Positions 7,869 through 15,680 of a stretch of DNA of 64,000 nucleotides are shown one piece after another. Positions within the stretch are counted from its first letter, which is position 1. Each line of letters begins with the position of its first letter. This DNA is from Sinisalibacter lacisalsi (GTDB lineage: Bacteria; Pseudomonadota; Alphaproteobacteria; Rhodobacterales; Rhodobacteraceae). A model generated the notes under the pieces. The model made no database searches. It worked only from the letters and a program-made list of their open reading frames with translations, and had not been told where the DNA came from. Location of the stretch: assembly GCF_014640115.1 (NCBI RefSeq), contig NZ_BMGI01000004.1, forward strand, positions 166,941 to 230,940, read 5' to 3'. The translations under genes and the position numbers were made by a program.

Positions 7869-9038
7869 TTGGACGACACTTCTGACACCACCTGGGCGAT
7901 TGCCCCGCCCGATCTGCGGCCGCGCCCCGACAGCGAGGTGGGCTGGTGGTTCCTGCAGGGCAGGGTGGCGCTGCCCGATGGCACCTCGCTTCACCTGATG
8001 GTCGCCTTCTTCCAGGTCCACTCCGAAGATGGCGACGACCAGGCCGACATGCTCCTGCTGCATGTGCTGCCCACGCGGCCGGGGGCGCGGCCCTTCGTGG
8101 TCAGCCGGATGACACCGGGCGTGTCGCGCCTTCACGAGATCGTCGCCCGGCGCATCGCGCGCCACGTGCTGCCCGGCCCGATCGCGCGATTCCTCGCGCG
8201 CCGGCACGCGGTGCTGATGTCGGACCGGGCGCGGCACGACGGAGTGGTAACGCTCGAGGACCATGCCGAGGTCGGGCCCGAGGGGCTCGACATCCGGTGG
8301 CGCGATTTCGCGCTGGCGGATGCGCCCGACGGCAGCCTGACACTGATGATGCCCGGCGACGCCGACGGCACGCCGCTCACCCTCGCGCTCTGCCCCGAAC
8401 GCCCTTGGATGGAGGATCACGGCGCCCGGCTCGATCCGAGGAACCGCCCCGATTATGCCTACCTGTGCTGCCCGCGCCTGTCGGCCAGCGGCCATCTCGG
8501 CGATCAGCCGGTGCACGGCACCTTGTGGATGGACCGGCAGTGGGGCGGTTTCGAGAACTGGTTCTTTCAGCGCAAGCGCCGCGGTTTCAGCCTGGTCGGT
8601 TGGCACTGGGCGGGGTTGTCGCTGGACAGCGGGCACGATTTCCTGGCCTGGCGGCGGATGGTGGTCGGCGACAGCAGCGAAAGGGATTGCTATGTGGTGC
8701 GGTTCGACGATCGCGGCGTCGGCACCACCCGTGGGCAACTCGAACCAACGCCAGCGCCGCGCTGGATCAGCCCGCGCAGCGGCATCGGCTACCCGCTCGC
8801 GCACCGGCTGGTGCTGCCGGAGCTTGCCGGCGAGATCGAGATCATGCCGGTTATCGAAGATCAGGAGATCCCCGTCTTCGGCGCCCCGTCGATCTGGGAG
8901 GGCGCGGTGACGGCGCGCGGCCATCTCGACGGGCAGGCGGTCGCCGGGCACGGCCGGCTCGAACTCTACGGCCACGGCTATGCCGCCGGTGTCGGCGATT
9001 ACCTGCGCCAGCATCTGCGCCGCCGCCGCGCCGGCTGA
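7869..9038 (+). CDS. CrtC/AttH-like lipocalin-domain protein
   Basis: A 389-residue protein resembling the hydroxyneurosporene synthase (carotenoid 1,2-hydratase, CrtC)/AttH fold. Supporting stretches are SEVGWWFLQGRV near the N-terminus, then DPRNRPDYAYLCCPRLSASG, the central GTLWMDRQWGGFENW, GWHWAGLSLDSG and a C-terminal GRLELYGHGY. The D-R-Q-W-G motif is characteristic of this two-domain lipocalin-like family. No other carotenoid gene is near, so a true hydratase role is not supported; it may act on another hydrophobic substrate. The start is TTG 7869, preceded by GGAAGGG; an ATG start is not available before the conserved part. There is no signal peptide. Confidence 0.7.
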   Translation: MDDTSDTTWAIAPPDLRPRPDSEVGWWFLQGRVALPDGTSLHLMVAFFQVHSEDGDDQADMLLLHVLPTRPGARPFVVSRMTPGVSRLHEIVARRIARHVLPGPIARFLARRHAVLMSDRARHDGVVTLEDHAEVGPEGLDIRWRDFALADAPDGSLTLMMPGDADGTPLTLALCPERPWMEDHGARLDPRNRPDYAYLCCPRLSASGHLGDQPVHGTLWMDRQWGGFENWFFQRKRRGFSLVGWHWAGLSLDSGHDFLAWRRMVVGDSSERDCYVVRFDDRGVGTTRGQLEPTPAPRWISPRSGIGYPLAHRLVLPELAGEIEIMPVIEDQEIPVFGAPSIWEGAVTARGHLDGQAVAGHGRLELYGHGYAAGVGDYLRQHLRRRRAG

Positions 9039-9065
9039 CCGGCAGATGCGCCCCGAGCCGCGGCC

Positions 9066-9944
9066 TCAGTCGCCGATCGGTTTCGGCCCGGTATCCTTCG
9101 ACAGCGTGACCAGCGAGGTCCGGATCCGGCGCAGGAATTCCTTCACCTCCTCGGGCCGCTCGCGCGCGGCCCCCGCGGCCAGAACGTCGATGATCGCGAT
9201 GAAGACGAGGCGCGAGGCGGAGGGCTTGTAGATGTCCTGGTCCTCGGGAATGTCGATCCCGATCGACACGTCGGTCAGGTTGGCGAGATCCGATCCCGAC
9301 TTGGTCAGGCTGATCGAGCTTGCGCCGTACTGGCGCGCGATGGAGATCGAATCGAGCAACTCCTGCGGCTGGCCGCTGGCGGAGATCGCGAAGACGACAT
9401 CGCCGGTCGAGAGGGTCGAGGCCAGCATCCGCTGGAAGTAGCCATCCGCGTGGGCTTCGGCGGGCAGGCCGAGGCGGAAAAACCGGTTGGCCCCCTCGCG
9501 GGCGACATTGGCCGAGCCGCCGCCGACCCCGAAGAACACGATCCGCCGGGCCCCCGCCAGAAGCGCGATCGCCTCGGTCATGGAGGCGTTGTCGAGCTGT
9601 TGGCGGGCGGTGTTCAGCATGTCGACCAGGGCGCCGAAAACCTGCGAGACGAGTTGATCGGTCTGCGAGGCTTCGGCGCTGTTGCCGTCGAGGTATTGCA
9701 GGCTGACGGCCACGCTCTGCGCCAGGCGGATCTTGAAGTCGCGAAAGCCCTCGCACCCGACACTGACGCAGAACCGATGCACGGTGGCCGCCGACACGCC
9801 CGCGGCCTGGGCGATTTCGCCCTGCGTCAGAAACGAGATCTGGTCGAGGTTCGACAGGACGAAATCGGCGACCCGCTGCTCACGTTTGCGCAATTCGCCG
9901 TTCAGGCTTCGCATCTTCGAGATGATGTCGATCACCTGTTGCAT
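9066..9944 (-). CDS. MurR/RpiR family transcriptional regulator
   Basis: A 292-residue regulator with an N-terminal RpiR-type helix-turn-helix (residues 1-77; FLTQGEIAQAAGVSAATVHR) and a SIS sugar-isomerase domain (about 125-260; GARRIVFFGVGGGSANVARE and DVVFAISASGQPQELLDSI). SIS domains in this family bind phosphorylated sugars or amino-sugar acids. It is followed toward the - strand end by a 27-bp gap to the convergent CrtC-like gene. RidA lies 10 nt upstream in the same direction, so the two are an operon divergent from the peptide-type transporter, which it probably controls. Confidence 0.9.
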   Translation of the reverse strand: MQQVIDIISKMRSLNGELRKREQRVADFVLSNLDQISFLTQGEIAQAAGVSAATVHRFCVSVGCEGFRDFKIRLAQSVAVSLQYLDGNSAEASQTDQLVSQVFGALVDMLNTARQQLDNASMTEAIALLAGARRIVFFGVGGGSANVAREGANRFFRLGLPAEAHADGYFQRMLASTLSTGDVVFAISASGQPQELLDSISIARQYGASSISLTKSGSDLANLTDVSIGIDIPEDQDIYKPSASRLVFIAIIDVLAAGAARERPEEVKEFLRRIRTSLVTLSKDTGPKPIGD

Positions 9945-9954
9945 GAAAATGCTC

Positions 9955-10356
9955 TCAGCTCTCCGGCTTGTAGGCGGTCACGTCCATTTCAACCTTGGCG
10001 TCCACCATCAGCGCCGACTGAACGGTGGAGCGGGCCGGAGGGTTGTCGATGAAATAACGCTCGAACACCTTGTTGAAACTCGTGAAATCTCTCGGGTCGT
10101 CGAGCCATACGTTCACTTTGACCACATGTTCAAGGCCGCAGCCCGCGGTTTCGAGCACCGCGATGATGTTTTGCATCACCATTTCGGTCTGTTCCACGAT
10201 GCCCCCGGTGATGATCTCGCCGTCCTTCGCGGGAACCTGTCCGGACACGAACACGAAGTCGCCCGCCCGCACCGCCTTGGCGAAAGGGCGCGGGGTGCCG
10301 CCGGCAGCTGCATCGGCGGTTTCGAGTCGGGTTATGCCTGTCTGGGTTTCGGCCAT
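9955..10356 (-). CDS. RidA family protein, copy 2
   Basis: A 133-residue RidA-type protein that keeps the carboxylate-binding arginine (PPARSTVQSAL) and the glutamate in KVEMDVTAY. The N-terminal part (ETADAAAGGTPRPFAKAVRA) resembles that of copy 1. It lies directly upstream of the RpiR gene on the same strand and divergent from the peptide-type ABC operon. The M81 peptidase and a fold-type III PLP enzyme of that operon could produce the enamine that RidA removes. Confidence 0.88.
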   Translation of the reverse strand: MAETQTGITRLETADAAAGGTPRPFAKAVRAGDFVFVSGQVPAKDGEIITGGIVEQTEMVMQNIIAVLETAGCGLEHVVKVNVWLDDPRDFTSFNKVFERYFIDNPPARSTVQSALMVDAKVEMDVTAYKPES

Positions 10357-10381
10357 TTATCTCTCCTGTGAAAACTTCTTA

Positions 10382-10442
10382 CATTTTGGGGGCAAAAATG
10401 GGTTGATTTCAACCGTATTCTGCCTGATGGTCGGCCAAAATG
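10382..10442. promoter_or_regulatory. Divergent control region with palindromes (RpiR candidate operators)
   Basis: The 148-bp region between the two operons is AT-rich. It holds a perfect 14-bp palindrome, GGTTGATTTCAACC (10401-10414). It also holds an inverted pair, CATTTTGG (10382-10389) and CCAAAATG (10435-10442), with another CAAAATGG just downstream near 10456. The position suits control of both operons by the adjacent RpiR protein. No clean -35/-10 pair was identified. Confidence 0.5.
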
Positions 10443-10504
10443 AAAAAGAATTACAAAATGGGGCATGGCGCCCCGTGCAGATCCAAGCAGAGGAGGAGTC
10501 TCTC

Positions 10505-12046
10505 ATGACGATCACATCATGGCTGAAAACCGCTACGGCTGCGGGGGCGTTTCTCGCCATCGCCGGCGCGGCACAAGCGGAAGGCGTTTTGCGCTACGCA
10601 ACGGTTGGCGAGCCGCCAACGCTCGACCAGCAGGTCGTGACCTCGGACCTGGCGACGACGATTGCCCAGCACGTCTTCGAGGGCCTTTACACCTTCGATT
10701 CCTCCAACTCGCCGGTTCCGCTTCTCGCGGCGGGCGAGACGATTTCAGAGGATGGCAAGACGATCACCATCGCGCTGCGCGAAGGCGTCAAGTTCCACAA
10801 CGGCCAGGACATGACCTCCGCCGACGTGGTCGCGTCGCTCAAGCGCTGGGGTGAATTCGGGTCGCGCGGCGGGTTGCTGTTCGAACATGTCGAAAGCGTC
10901 GAAGCCACCGGCGACCACGAGATCAGGATCACCCTGAGCGCGCCGTTCGGCCCGTGGAAAAACCTCATGGCCTTCTTGAATGGCGGTCCGGCGATCTATC
11001 CCGCCTCGATCGTCGAGGGCGCGGGCAAGGAACCGCTTTCGCCCGAGAACTACATCGGCACCGGCCCCTACAGCTTCAACGCCTGGGAAGCGAACCGCTA
11101 CGTCGAGCTTGTGCGCTTTGACGACTACGTGTCGCCCGAGGGCGAGGCCGACGGTTACGGCGGCGAGCGGGTCGCCGAGTTCGATGCCCTGCGCTTCATC
11201 CCCGTGCCGGACGTGGGCACGCGGGTTTCGGGGCTCCGGGCCGGCGACTACGATTATGCCGAGAGCATCCCCGGCGACCTCTTCGCCGAACTCGAGGGTG
11301 ACCCGAACGTCAATACCATTCTGAACGGCGGCCCGCTCTTCGGCCTCGTGTTCATGAACTCGAGCGCTGGCCCGCTTGCCGAGAACTACGCGCTTCGGCG
11401 CGCGATCCAGCAGGCGATCGACAAGGTTCCCGCGCTGCAGATCGCGATTGGCCCGGAAGGCCTGTGGCGGTCGAACGGGTCGTTCCTGCCCGAGGGCAAC
11501 GTCTGGTATACCGAGGCGGGCACGGAAGCCTTCAGCCAAGGCGATGCCGAGGGCGCGCGCGCGGCCGCGGAGGCAGCCGGCTACACCGGCGAGCCGATCA
11601 AGTTCATGGTCTCGACGAACTACCCGTTCCACTACGATACGGCGATCGTCTACACCAAGCAGCTTGCCCAGGCCGGCTTCAACATCGATCTGCAGGTCTA
11701 TGACTGGGCCACGCTGATCGAGAAGCGGTCGCAGCCCGACCAGTGGGACATGTTCTTCACCCACCACGGGTTCGTGCCCGATCCGATCCTGATCTCGGTG
11801 ATGAACGACAACTACCCCGGCTGGTGGGCGACGCCCGAAAAGGCCGAGTTGAAGGCGGCGTTCACCGCCTCTTCCGATCCGGCCGAGCGGGTGGATATCT
11901 GGTCGCAGATCCAGGAACTGATCTACGAGCAGGTGCCGACGATGAAAACCGGCGATGTCTATACCTACAACATCGCGTCGCCGGAGCTTGACGGACTTGG
12001 AGAGGCCACGCTGATCTGGCCGCACTTCTGGAACGTCTCGAAGTAA
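10505..12046 (+). CDS. ABC transporter substrate-binding protein, family 5 (dipeptide/oligopeptide type)
   Basis: A 513-residue periplasmic receptor. Residues 1-25 are a signal peptide ending AGAAQA|EG. The mature part has SBP_bac_5 features: LRYATVGEPPTLDQQVV at the start, LREGVKFHNGQDMTSADVVASLKRW around residues 95-120, and YIGTGPYSFNAWE. ATG 10505 follows AGAGGAGGAG. It heads an operon with two permeases, two ATPases, an M81 peptidase and a PLP enzyme. Family members bind peptides, nickel, opines or sugars; the ligand here is unknown. A stable hairpin separates it from the permease genes. Confidence 0.9.
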   Translation: MTITSWLKTATAAGAFLAIAGAAQAEGVLRYATVGEPPTLDQQVVTSDLATTIAQHVFEGLYTFDSSNSPVPLLAAGETISEDGKTITIALREGVKFHNGQDMTSADVVASLKRWGEFGSRGGLLFEHVESVEATGDHEIRITLSAPFGPWKNLMAFLNGGPAIYPASIVEGAGKEPLSPENYIGTGPYSFNAWEANRYVELVRFDDYVSPEGEADGYGGERVAEFDALRFIPVPDVGTRVSGLRAGDYDYAESIPGDLFAELEGDPNVNTILNGGPLFGLVFMNSSAGPLAENYALRRAIQQAIDKVPALQIAIGPEGLWRSNGSFLPEGNVWYTEAGTEAFSQGDAEGARAAAEAAGYTGEPIKFMVSTNYPFHYDTAIVYTKQLAQAGFNIDLQVYDWATLIEKRSQPDQWDMFFTHHGFVPDPILISVMNDNYPGWWATPEKAELKAAFTASSDPAERVDIWSQIQELIYEQVPTMKTGDVYTYNIASPELDGLGEATLIWPHFWNVSK

Positions 12047-12054
12047 TCCTCCCT

Positions 12055-12088
12055 GCAGGCGCCCGCCACACAAAGGGTGGGCGCCTGC
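12055..12088 (+). terminator. Intercistronic hairpin after the binding-protein gene
   Basis: A 13-bp stem with one G-U pair (12055-12067 with 12076-12088) and an 8-nt loop is followed by a short pyrimidine-rich TCCTGTTTTCT. It sits between the binding-protein gene and the first permease gene. Such hairpins usually protect the upstream message and reduce read-through, giving more binding protein than permease. Confidence 0.65.
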
Positions 12089-12116
12089 TCCTGTTTTCTG
12101 GGACCACGCGAACCCG

Positions 12117-13064
12117 ATGCTCTTCTACACAATCAAACGCCTGCTCGCGCTGATCCCGACGCTGCTCGCCGCGACGATGCTGGTGTTTCTGTTCGTTCAC
12201 CTCATCCCCGGCGATCCCGCCTCGATCCTTCTGGGCGACACCGCGACCCCCGAGGAAGTGGCCGCGCTCACGCGCGAACTCGGCCTCGATGAGCCGCTCT
12301 GGACGCAATACCTCATCTGGCTCGGCAACGTGCTGCAGGGTGATCTGGGAACCTCCGTGTTCTTCGGCACGCCGGTGCTCACGGTGATCGCAGACGGGGC
12401 GGAAACCTCCATCCTGCTGGCCACGATGACGATGGTCTGGATCGTGCTGTTCGGGGTGCCGATCGGGATCGTCTCGGCGATGAACAAGGGCCGCTGGATC
12501 GACCAGATCACCTCCGGCGGGGCGATGCTTTTCGCCTCCATCCCGACCTTCTGGCTTGGCCTCTACCTTATCCTGCTGTTCGCCGTCGGCCTCGGCTGGC
12601 TGCCGTCATCCGGCTTCCCGTCGTTGACCGATACCGGCGGTGTGACCAACCTGCGCTACCTGATCCTGCCCAGCCTCACGCTCGCGGCGCCCAATGCCGC
12701 GCTCATCATCCGCCTCGTGCGGGCCTCGATGCTGGACGTGTCGCGCGAAGACCACGTGCGGACGGCGCGCGCCAAGGGGCTGCGTCCCAGCCGGGTGGCG
12801 ATCCGGCACATCTTTCGCAATGCGCTCATATCGGTGACGGCCGCCTTCGGCTTCACCTTCGCCGCGCTCGTCTCCGAGGCCGTCGTGACCGAAACCGTCT
12901 TCTCGCTCCCCGGGATCGGACGCCTCGTGGTGCAATCCATCCTGCGGCGCGACTACCCGGTGATCCAGGGCGTGATCCTCGTGATTGTGGTGCTCTACAT
13001 GTTCATCAACCTGCTCGTCGACCTCGCCTACGCACGCCTCGATCCAAGGATATCTCTGAAATGA
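12117..13064 (+). CDS. Peptide-type ABC transporter permease (DppB family)
   Basis: A 315-residue inner-membrane protein. MLFYTIKRLLALIPTLLAAT at the N-terminus, then LIPGDPASILLGDTATPEEV (the DppB-type periplasmic loop), and the EAA loop DVSREDHVRTARAKGLRPSR mark the first permease of dipeptide/nickel-type systems. About six transmembrane helices are visible. The last 4 bp overlap the start of the second permease (ATGA). Confidence 0.9.
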   Translation: MLFYTIKRLLALIPTLLAATMLVFLFVHLIPGDPASILLGDTATPEEVAALTRELGLDEPLWTQYLIWLGNVLQGDLGTSVFFGTPVLTVIADGAETSILLATMTMVWIVLFGVPIGIVSAMNKGRWIDQITSGGAMLFASIPTFWLGLYLILLFAVGLGWLPSSGFPSLTDTGGVTNLRYLILPSLTLAAPNAALIIRLVRASMLDVSREDHVRTARAKGLRPSRVAIRHIFRNALISVTAAFGFTFAALVSEAVVTETVFSLPGIGRLVVQSILRRDYPVIQGVILVIVVLYMFINLLVDLAYARLDPRISLK

Positions 13065-13912
13065 TGGCCGTTGCCAGCATCCGCTCGGTCTTTGCCGGGC
13101 GCACCTTTGCACAGATCGGCCTTGTCTGGCTTGCCTTCGTGGCGCTGGCCGCGATCTTCTCGCCGCTCATCGCGCCGTTCGACCCTTACGAGATCGACCC
13201 CATCGCGCGCCTCACCGAGCCCGGCTGGCCGCACCTGTTCGGCACCGATCACTTCGGACGCGACAGTTTTTCGCGGGCCCTCTACGGCGCGCGCATGACG
13301 GTTCTGATCGGCCTCGGCGCCGTGATCGTCGCACTCCTGACCGGCGGGCTGGTGGGGATGCTTTCGGCCTATTTCACCCGTCTGGGCCATGTGCTGATGC
13401 GGGGCGTCGACGTGCTCATGGCGTTTCCCGCGCTGTTGATGGCGCTGGTGCTGATGACCCTGCTGGAACGGTCGGTGATGAACACCATCATCGTGATCGG
13501 CGTGGTCTATGCGACCACCACTGCGCGGATCCTGTTTGGCATGACGCTGAAGCTCAAGGGCGAGGTGTTCGTCGATGCCGCGGTCTGTTCGGGTGCGGGC
13601 CATGCCTCGATCCTGTTTCGCCACATCCTGCCCAACCTGGTTTCGCCGCTGCTGGTGCAGGCCAGTTTCATCTTCGCCTTCGCCCAGCTTCAGGCCGCGG
13701 CGCTCGATTTTCTCGGTCTCGGCCTGCCGCCCGAGGTGCCGAGCTGGGGCAACATGCTTTCGGAGGAGCGCATCTACGTGACCCGCGCGCCCTGGCTCCT
13801 GATCTTCCCCGGTGCGCTGATCATCCTTTCGGTGTTCTCGATGAACCTCGTCGGCGACGCGATGCGCGACAGCATCGACCCGCGGTTCAAAGACGATATC
13901 GCGGGGGTGTGA
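13061..13912 (+). CDS. Peptide-type ABC transporter permease (DppC family)
   Basis: A 283-residue inner-membrane protein of the DppC type: PFDPYEIDPIARLTEPGWPH and LFGTDHFGRDSFSRALYGAR in the N-terminal periplasmic part, then membrane helices and the EAA loop FVDAAVCSGAGHASILFRHI. The start is ATG 13061, overlapping the previous stop; ATG 13064 is equally possible. It forms a heterodimer with the DppB-type subunit. Confidence 0.9.
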   Translation: MMAVASIRSVFAGRTFAQIGLVWLAFVALAAIFSPLIAPFDPYEIDPIARLTEPGWPHLFGTDHFGRDSFSRALYGARMTVLIGLGAVIVALLTGGLVGMLSAYFTRLGHVLMRGVDVLMAFPALLMALVLMTLLERSVMNTIIVIGVVYATTTARILFGMTLKLKGEVFVDAAVCSGAGHASILFRHILPNLVSPLLVQASFIFAFAQLQAAALDFLGLGLPPEVPSWGNMLSEERIYVTRAPWLLIFPGALIILSVFSMNLVGDAMRDSIDPRFKDDIAGV

Positions 13913-13914
13913 CC

Positions 13915-14889
13915 ATGGCGCTTCTCGATGTCGAAAACCTCGAAATCTCGATCCGGTTCGGCCATGAACTGCTGCCGGTGGTGCGCGGTGTTTCGTTCTC
14001 GGTGGACGAAAACGAAACGCTGGGGATCGTCGGCGAGTCCGGCTGCGGCAAGAGCCTGACCGCCCTCGCGATCATGGGCCTGCTCGAAGGCAGCGGCGTC
14101 CGGGTCACCGGCGGCCGGATGCGGTTCGGTGGGCGTGACCTGCTGGCGATGAGCGCCGACGAACGCCGCCACATCATGGGCAACGACATGGCGATGATCT
14201 TTCAGGAGCCGATGACCAGCCTCAACCCGGTCTACCGGGTGGGTGATCAGATCATCGAGGCCCTGCAGCAGCACCGTAACCTGTCGCGCCGCGCCGCGCG
14301 CCGCCGGGCCATCGAGTTGCTCGACCTGGTCCGGATTCCCGAGCCCGACTCGCGCGTCGACAGCTTTCCGCACCAGCTTTCGGGCGGCCAGCGGCAGCGG
14401 GTGATGATCGCGATGGCGCTGTCGTGCGATCCGAAGCTCCTGATCGCGGACGAACCGACAACCGCGCTCGACGTGACGGTGCAGAAGGAAGTGCTCGACC
14501 TGATGCTCGACCTGCAGAAGCGCACCGGCACCGCCATCATCCTGATCTCGCACGATCTCGGGGTGATCGCGGAAACCTGCAATTCGGTGGCGGTGATGTA
14601 TTGGGGCCGGCTTGTCGAGACCGCGCCGACCGACGCGCTTTTCGAAACCCTCGCGCATCCCTACACGCGGGGTCTGTTGCACTCGATCCCCGCGATTGAT
14701 CGCGACGTGGATTGGCTCGACGCCATCCCCGGCCGGGTGCCGACGATTGGAGAGCAGATCGCGGGCTGCCCGTTCCATCCGCGTTGCCCGCGCGCGGAAA
14801 GCCGGTGCCGCCACGAGGTTCCGCAGCCGCGCGAGATCGCGCCCGGGCATCTGGTCGAGTGCCATTTTCCCTACGGAGGCGACCGATGA
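13915..14889 (+). CDS. Peptide-type ABC transporter ATPase (DppD family)
   Basis: A 324-residue ABC ATPase. Walker A is GESGCGKSLT (about residues 41-50), the Q-loop is MIFQEPMTSLNPV, the signature is LSGGQRQR and Walker B is LLIADEPTTALDV. The C-terminal extension contains the oligopeptide-type cysteine cluster CPFHPRCPRAESRC, which in related transporters binds an iron-sulfur cluster. ATG 13915 is preceded by GCGGGGGTGTGACC; GTG 13909 is an in-frame alternative. It overlaps the next gene by 4 bp. Confidence 0.92.
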   Translation: MALLDVENLEISIRFGHELLPVVRGVSFSVDENETLGIVGESGCGKSLTALAIMGLLEGSGVRVTGGRMRFGGRDLLAMSADERRHIMGNDMAMIFQEPMTSLNPVYRVGDQIIEALQQHRNLSRRAARRRAIELLDLVRIPEPDSRVDSFPHQLSGGQRQRVMIAMALSCDPKLLIADEPTTALDVTVQKEVLDLMLDLQKRTGTAIILISHDLGVIAETCNSVAVMYWGRLVETAPTDALFETLAHPYTRGLLHSIPAIDRDVDWLDAIPGRVPTIGEQIAGCPFHPRCPRAESRCRHEVPQPREIAPGHLVECHFPYGGDR

Positions 14890-15680
14890 GCGCCCAACCG
14901 CTTCTCGATGTGAGAGATCTCAAGGTTCACTTCCGGACCCGGGGGCGGACCGTGCGCGCCGTCGACGGCGTATCCTTCGACATCGCGCCCGGCGAGGTGC
15001 TGGGGCTTGTCGGTGAGTCGGGTTGCGGCAAATCGACGGTGGGCCGCGCGCTGACCCAGCTCGAACGCGCGACCGCCGGCCAGGCCCTGTTCGAGGGGCA
15101 GGACATCCTGTCGATGTCGCGCCGGCAATTCCTGCCTCTCAGGCGCCACATCCAGATGATCTTCCAGGATCCCTATGCCTCGCTCAATCCGCGCCTGACC
15201 GTCGCGCAGACGCTTTCGGAGCCGCTGTTCATCCACAAGATCGCCCGCAGCCGGAAGGACGCGCAGGCACGGATCGCCGAGACGCTCGATCTCGTCGGGC
15301 TCGGGCCGGAGGCCATGACGCGCTATCCGCACGAGTTTTCGGGCGGTCAGCGTCAGCGCATCGGGATTGCCCGGGTGATGATCCTGGAGCCGAAGCTGGT
15401 GATCGCCGATGAGGCGGTTTCGGCGCTCGACGTGTCGATCCAGGCGCAGGTTCTGAACCTGATCAAGAAGCTGCAGCGCGACAGCGGCATGGCGATGCTG
15501 TTCATCAGCCATGACCTCGGCGTCGTGCGTCACATCAGCGATCGGGTTGCCGTGATGTCGGCCGGCAAGATCGTGGAGACGGGTGACAAGAGCGCAATAT
15601 TCGAAGCGCCGCAGGATGCCTATACCAGGCGGCTGCTGGACTCGATCCCGCGGATCATGCCTTTGAAGGAGACCAGCTGA
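14886..15680 (+). CDS. Peptide-type ABC transporter ATPase (DppF family), short form
   Basis: A 264-residue ABC ATPase. Walker A is GESGCGKSTV, the Q-loop is MIFQDPYASLNPR, the signature is FSGGQRQR and Walker B is LVIADEAVSALDV. It is shorter than typical DppF (about 330 residues) because the C-terminal oligopeptide/cysteine domain is missing, so only the DppD-type partner carries that cluster. The Walker B segment has DEAVSALD in place of DEPTSALD. The stop overlaps the next start by one base (TGATG). Confidence 0.9.
   Translation: MSAQPLLDVRDLKVHFRTRGRTVRAVDGVSFDIAPGEVLGLVGESGCGKSTVGRALTQLERATAGQALFEGQDILSMSRRQFLPLRRHIQMIFQDPYASLNPRLTVAQTLSEPLFIHKIARSRKDAQARIAETLDLVGLGPEAMTRYPHEFSGGQRQRIGIARVMILEPKLVIADEAVSALDVSIQAQVLNLIKKLQRDSGMAMLFISHDLGVVRHISDRVAVMSAGKIVETGDKSAIFEAPQDAYTRRLLDSIPRIMPLKETS

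Noticed and set aside
7869-9038. Carotenoid biosynthesis locus
   Set aside because: Only the CrtC-like fold is present; no other carotenoid or bacteriochlorophyll gene lies in the window, so the fold alone does not establish the pathway.
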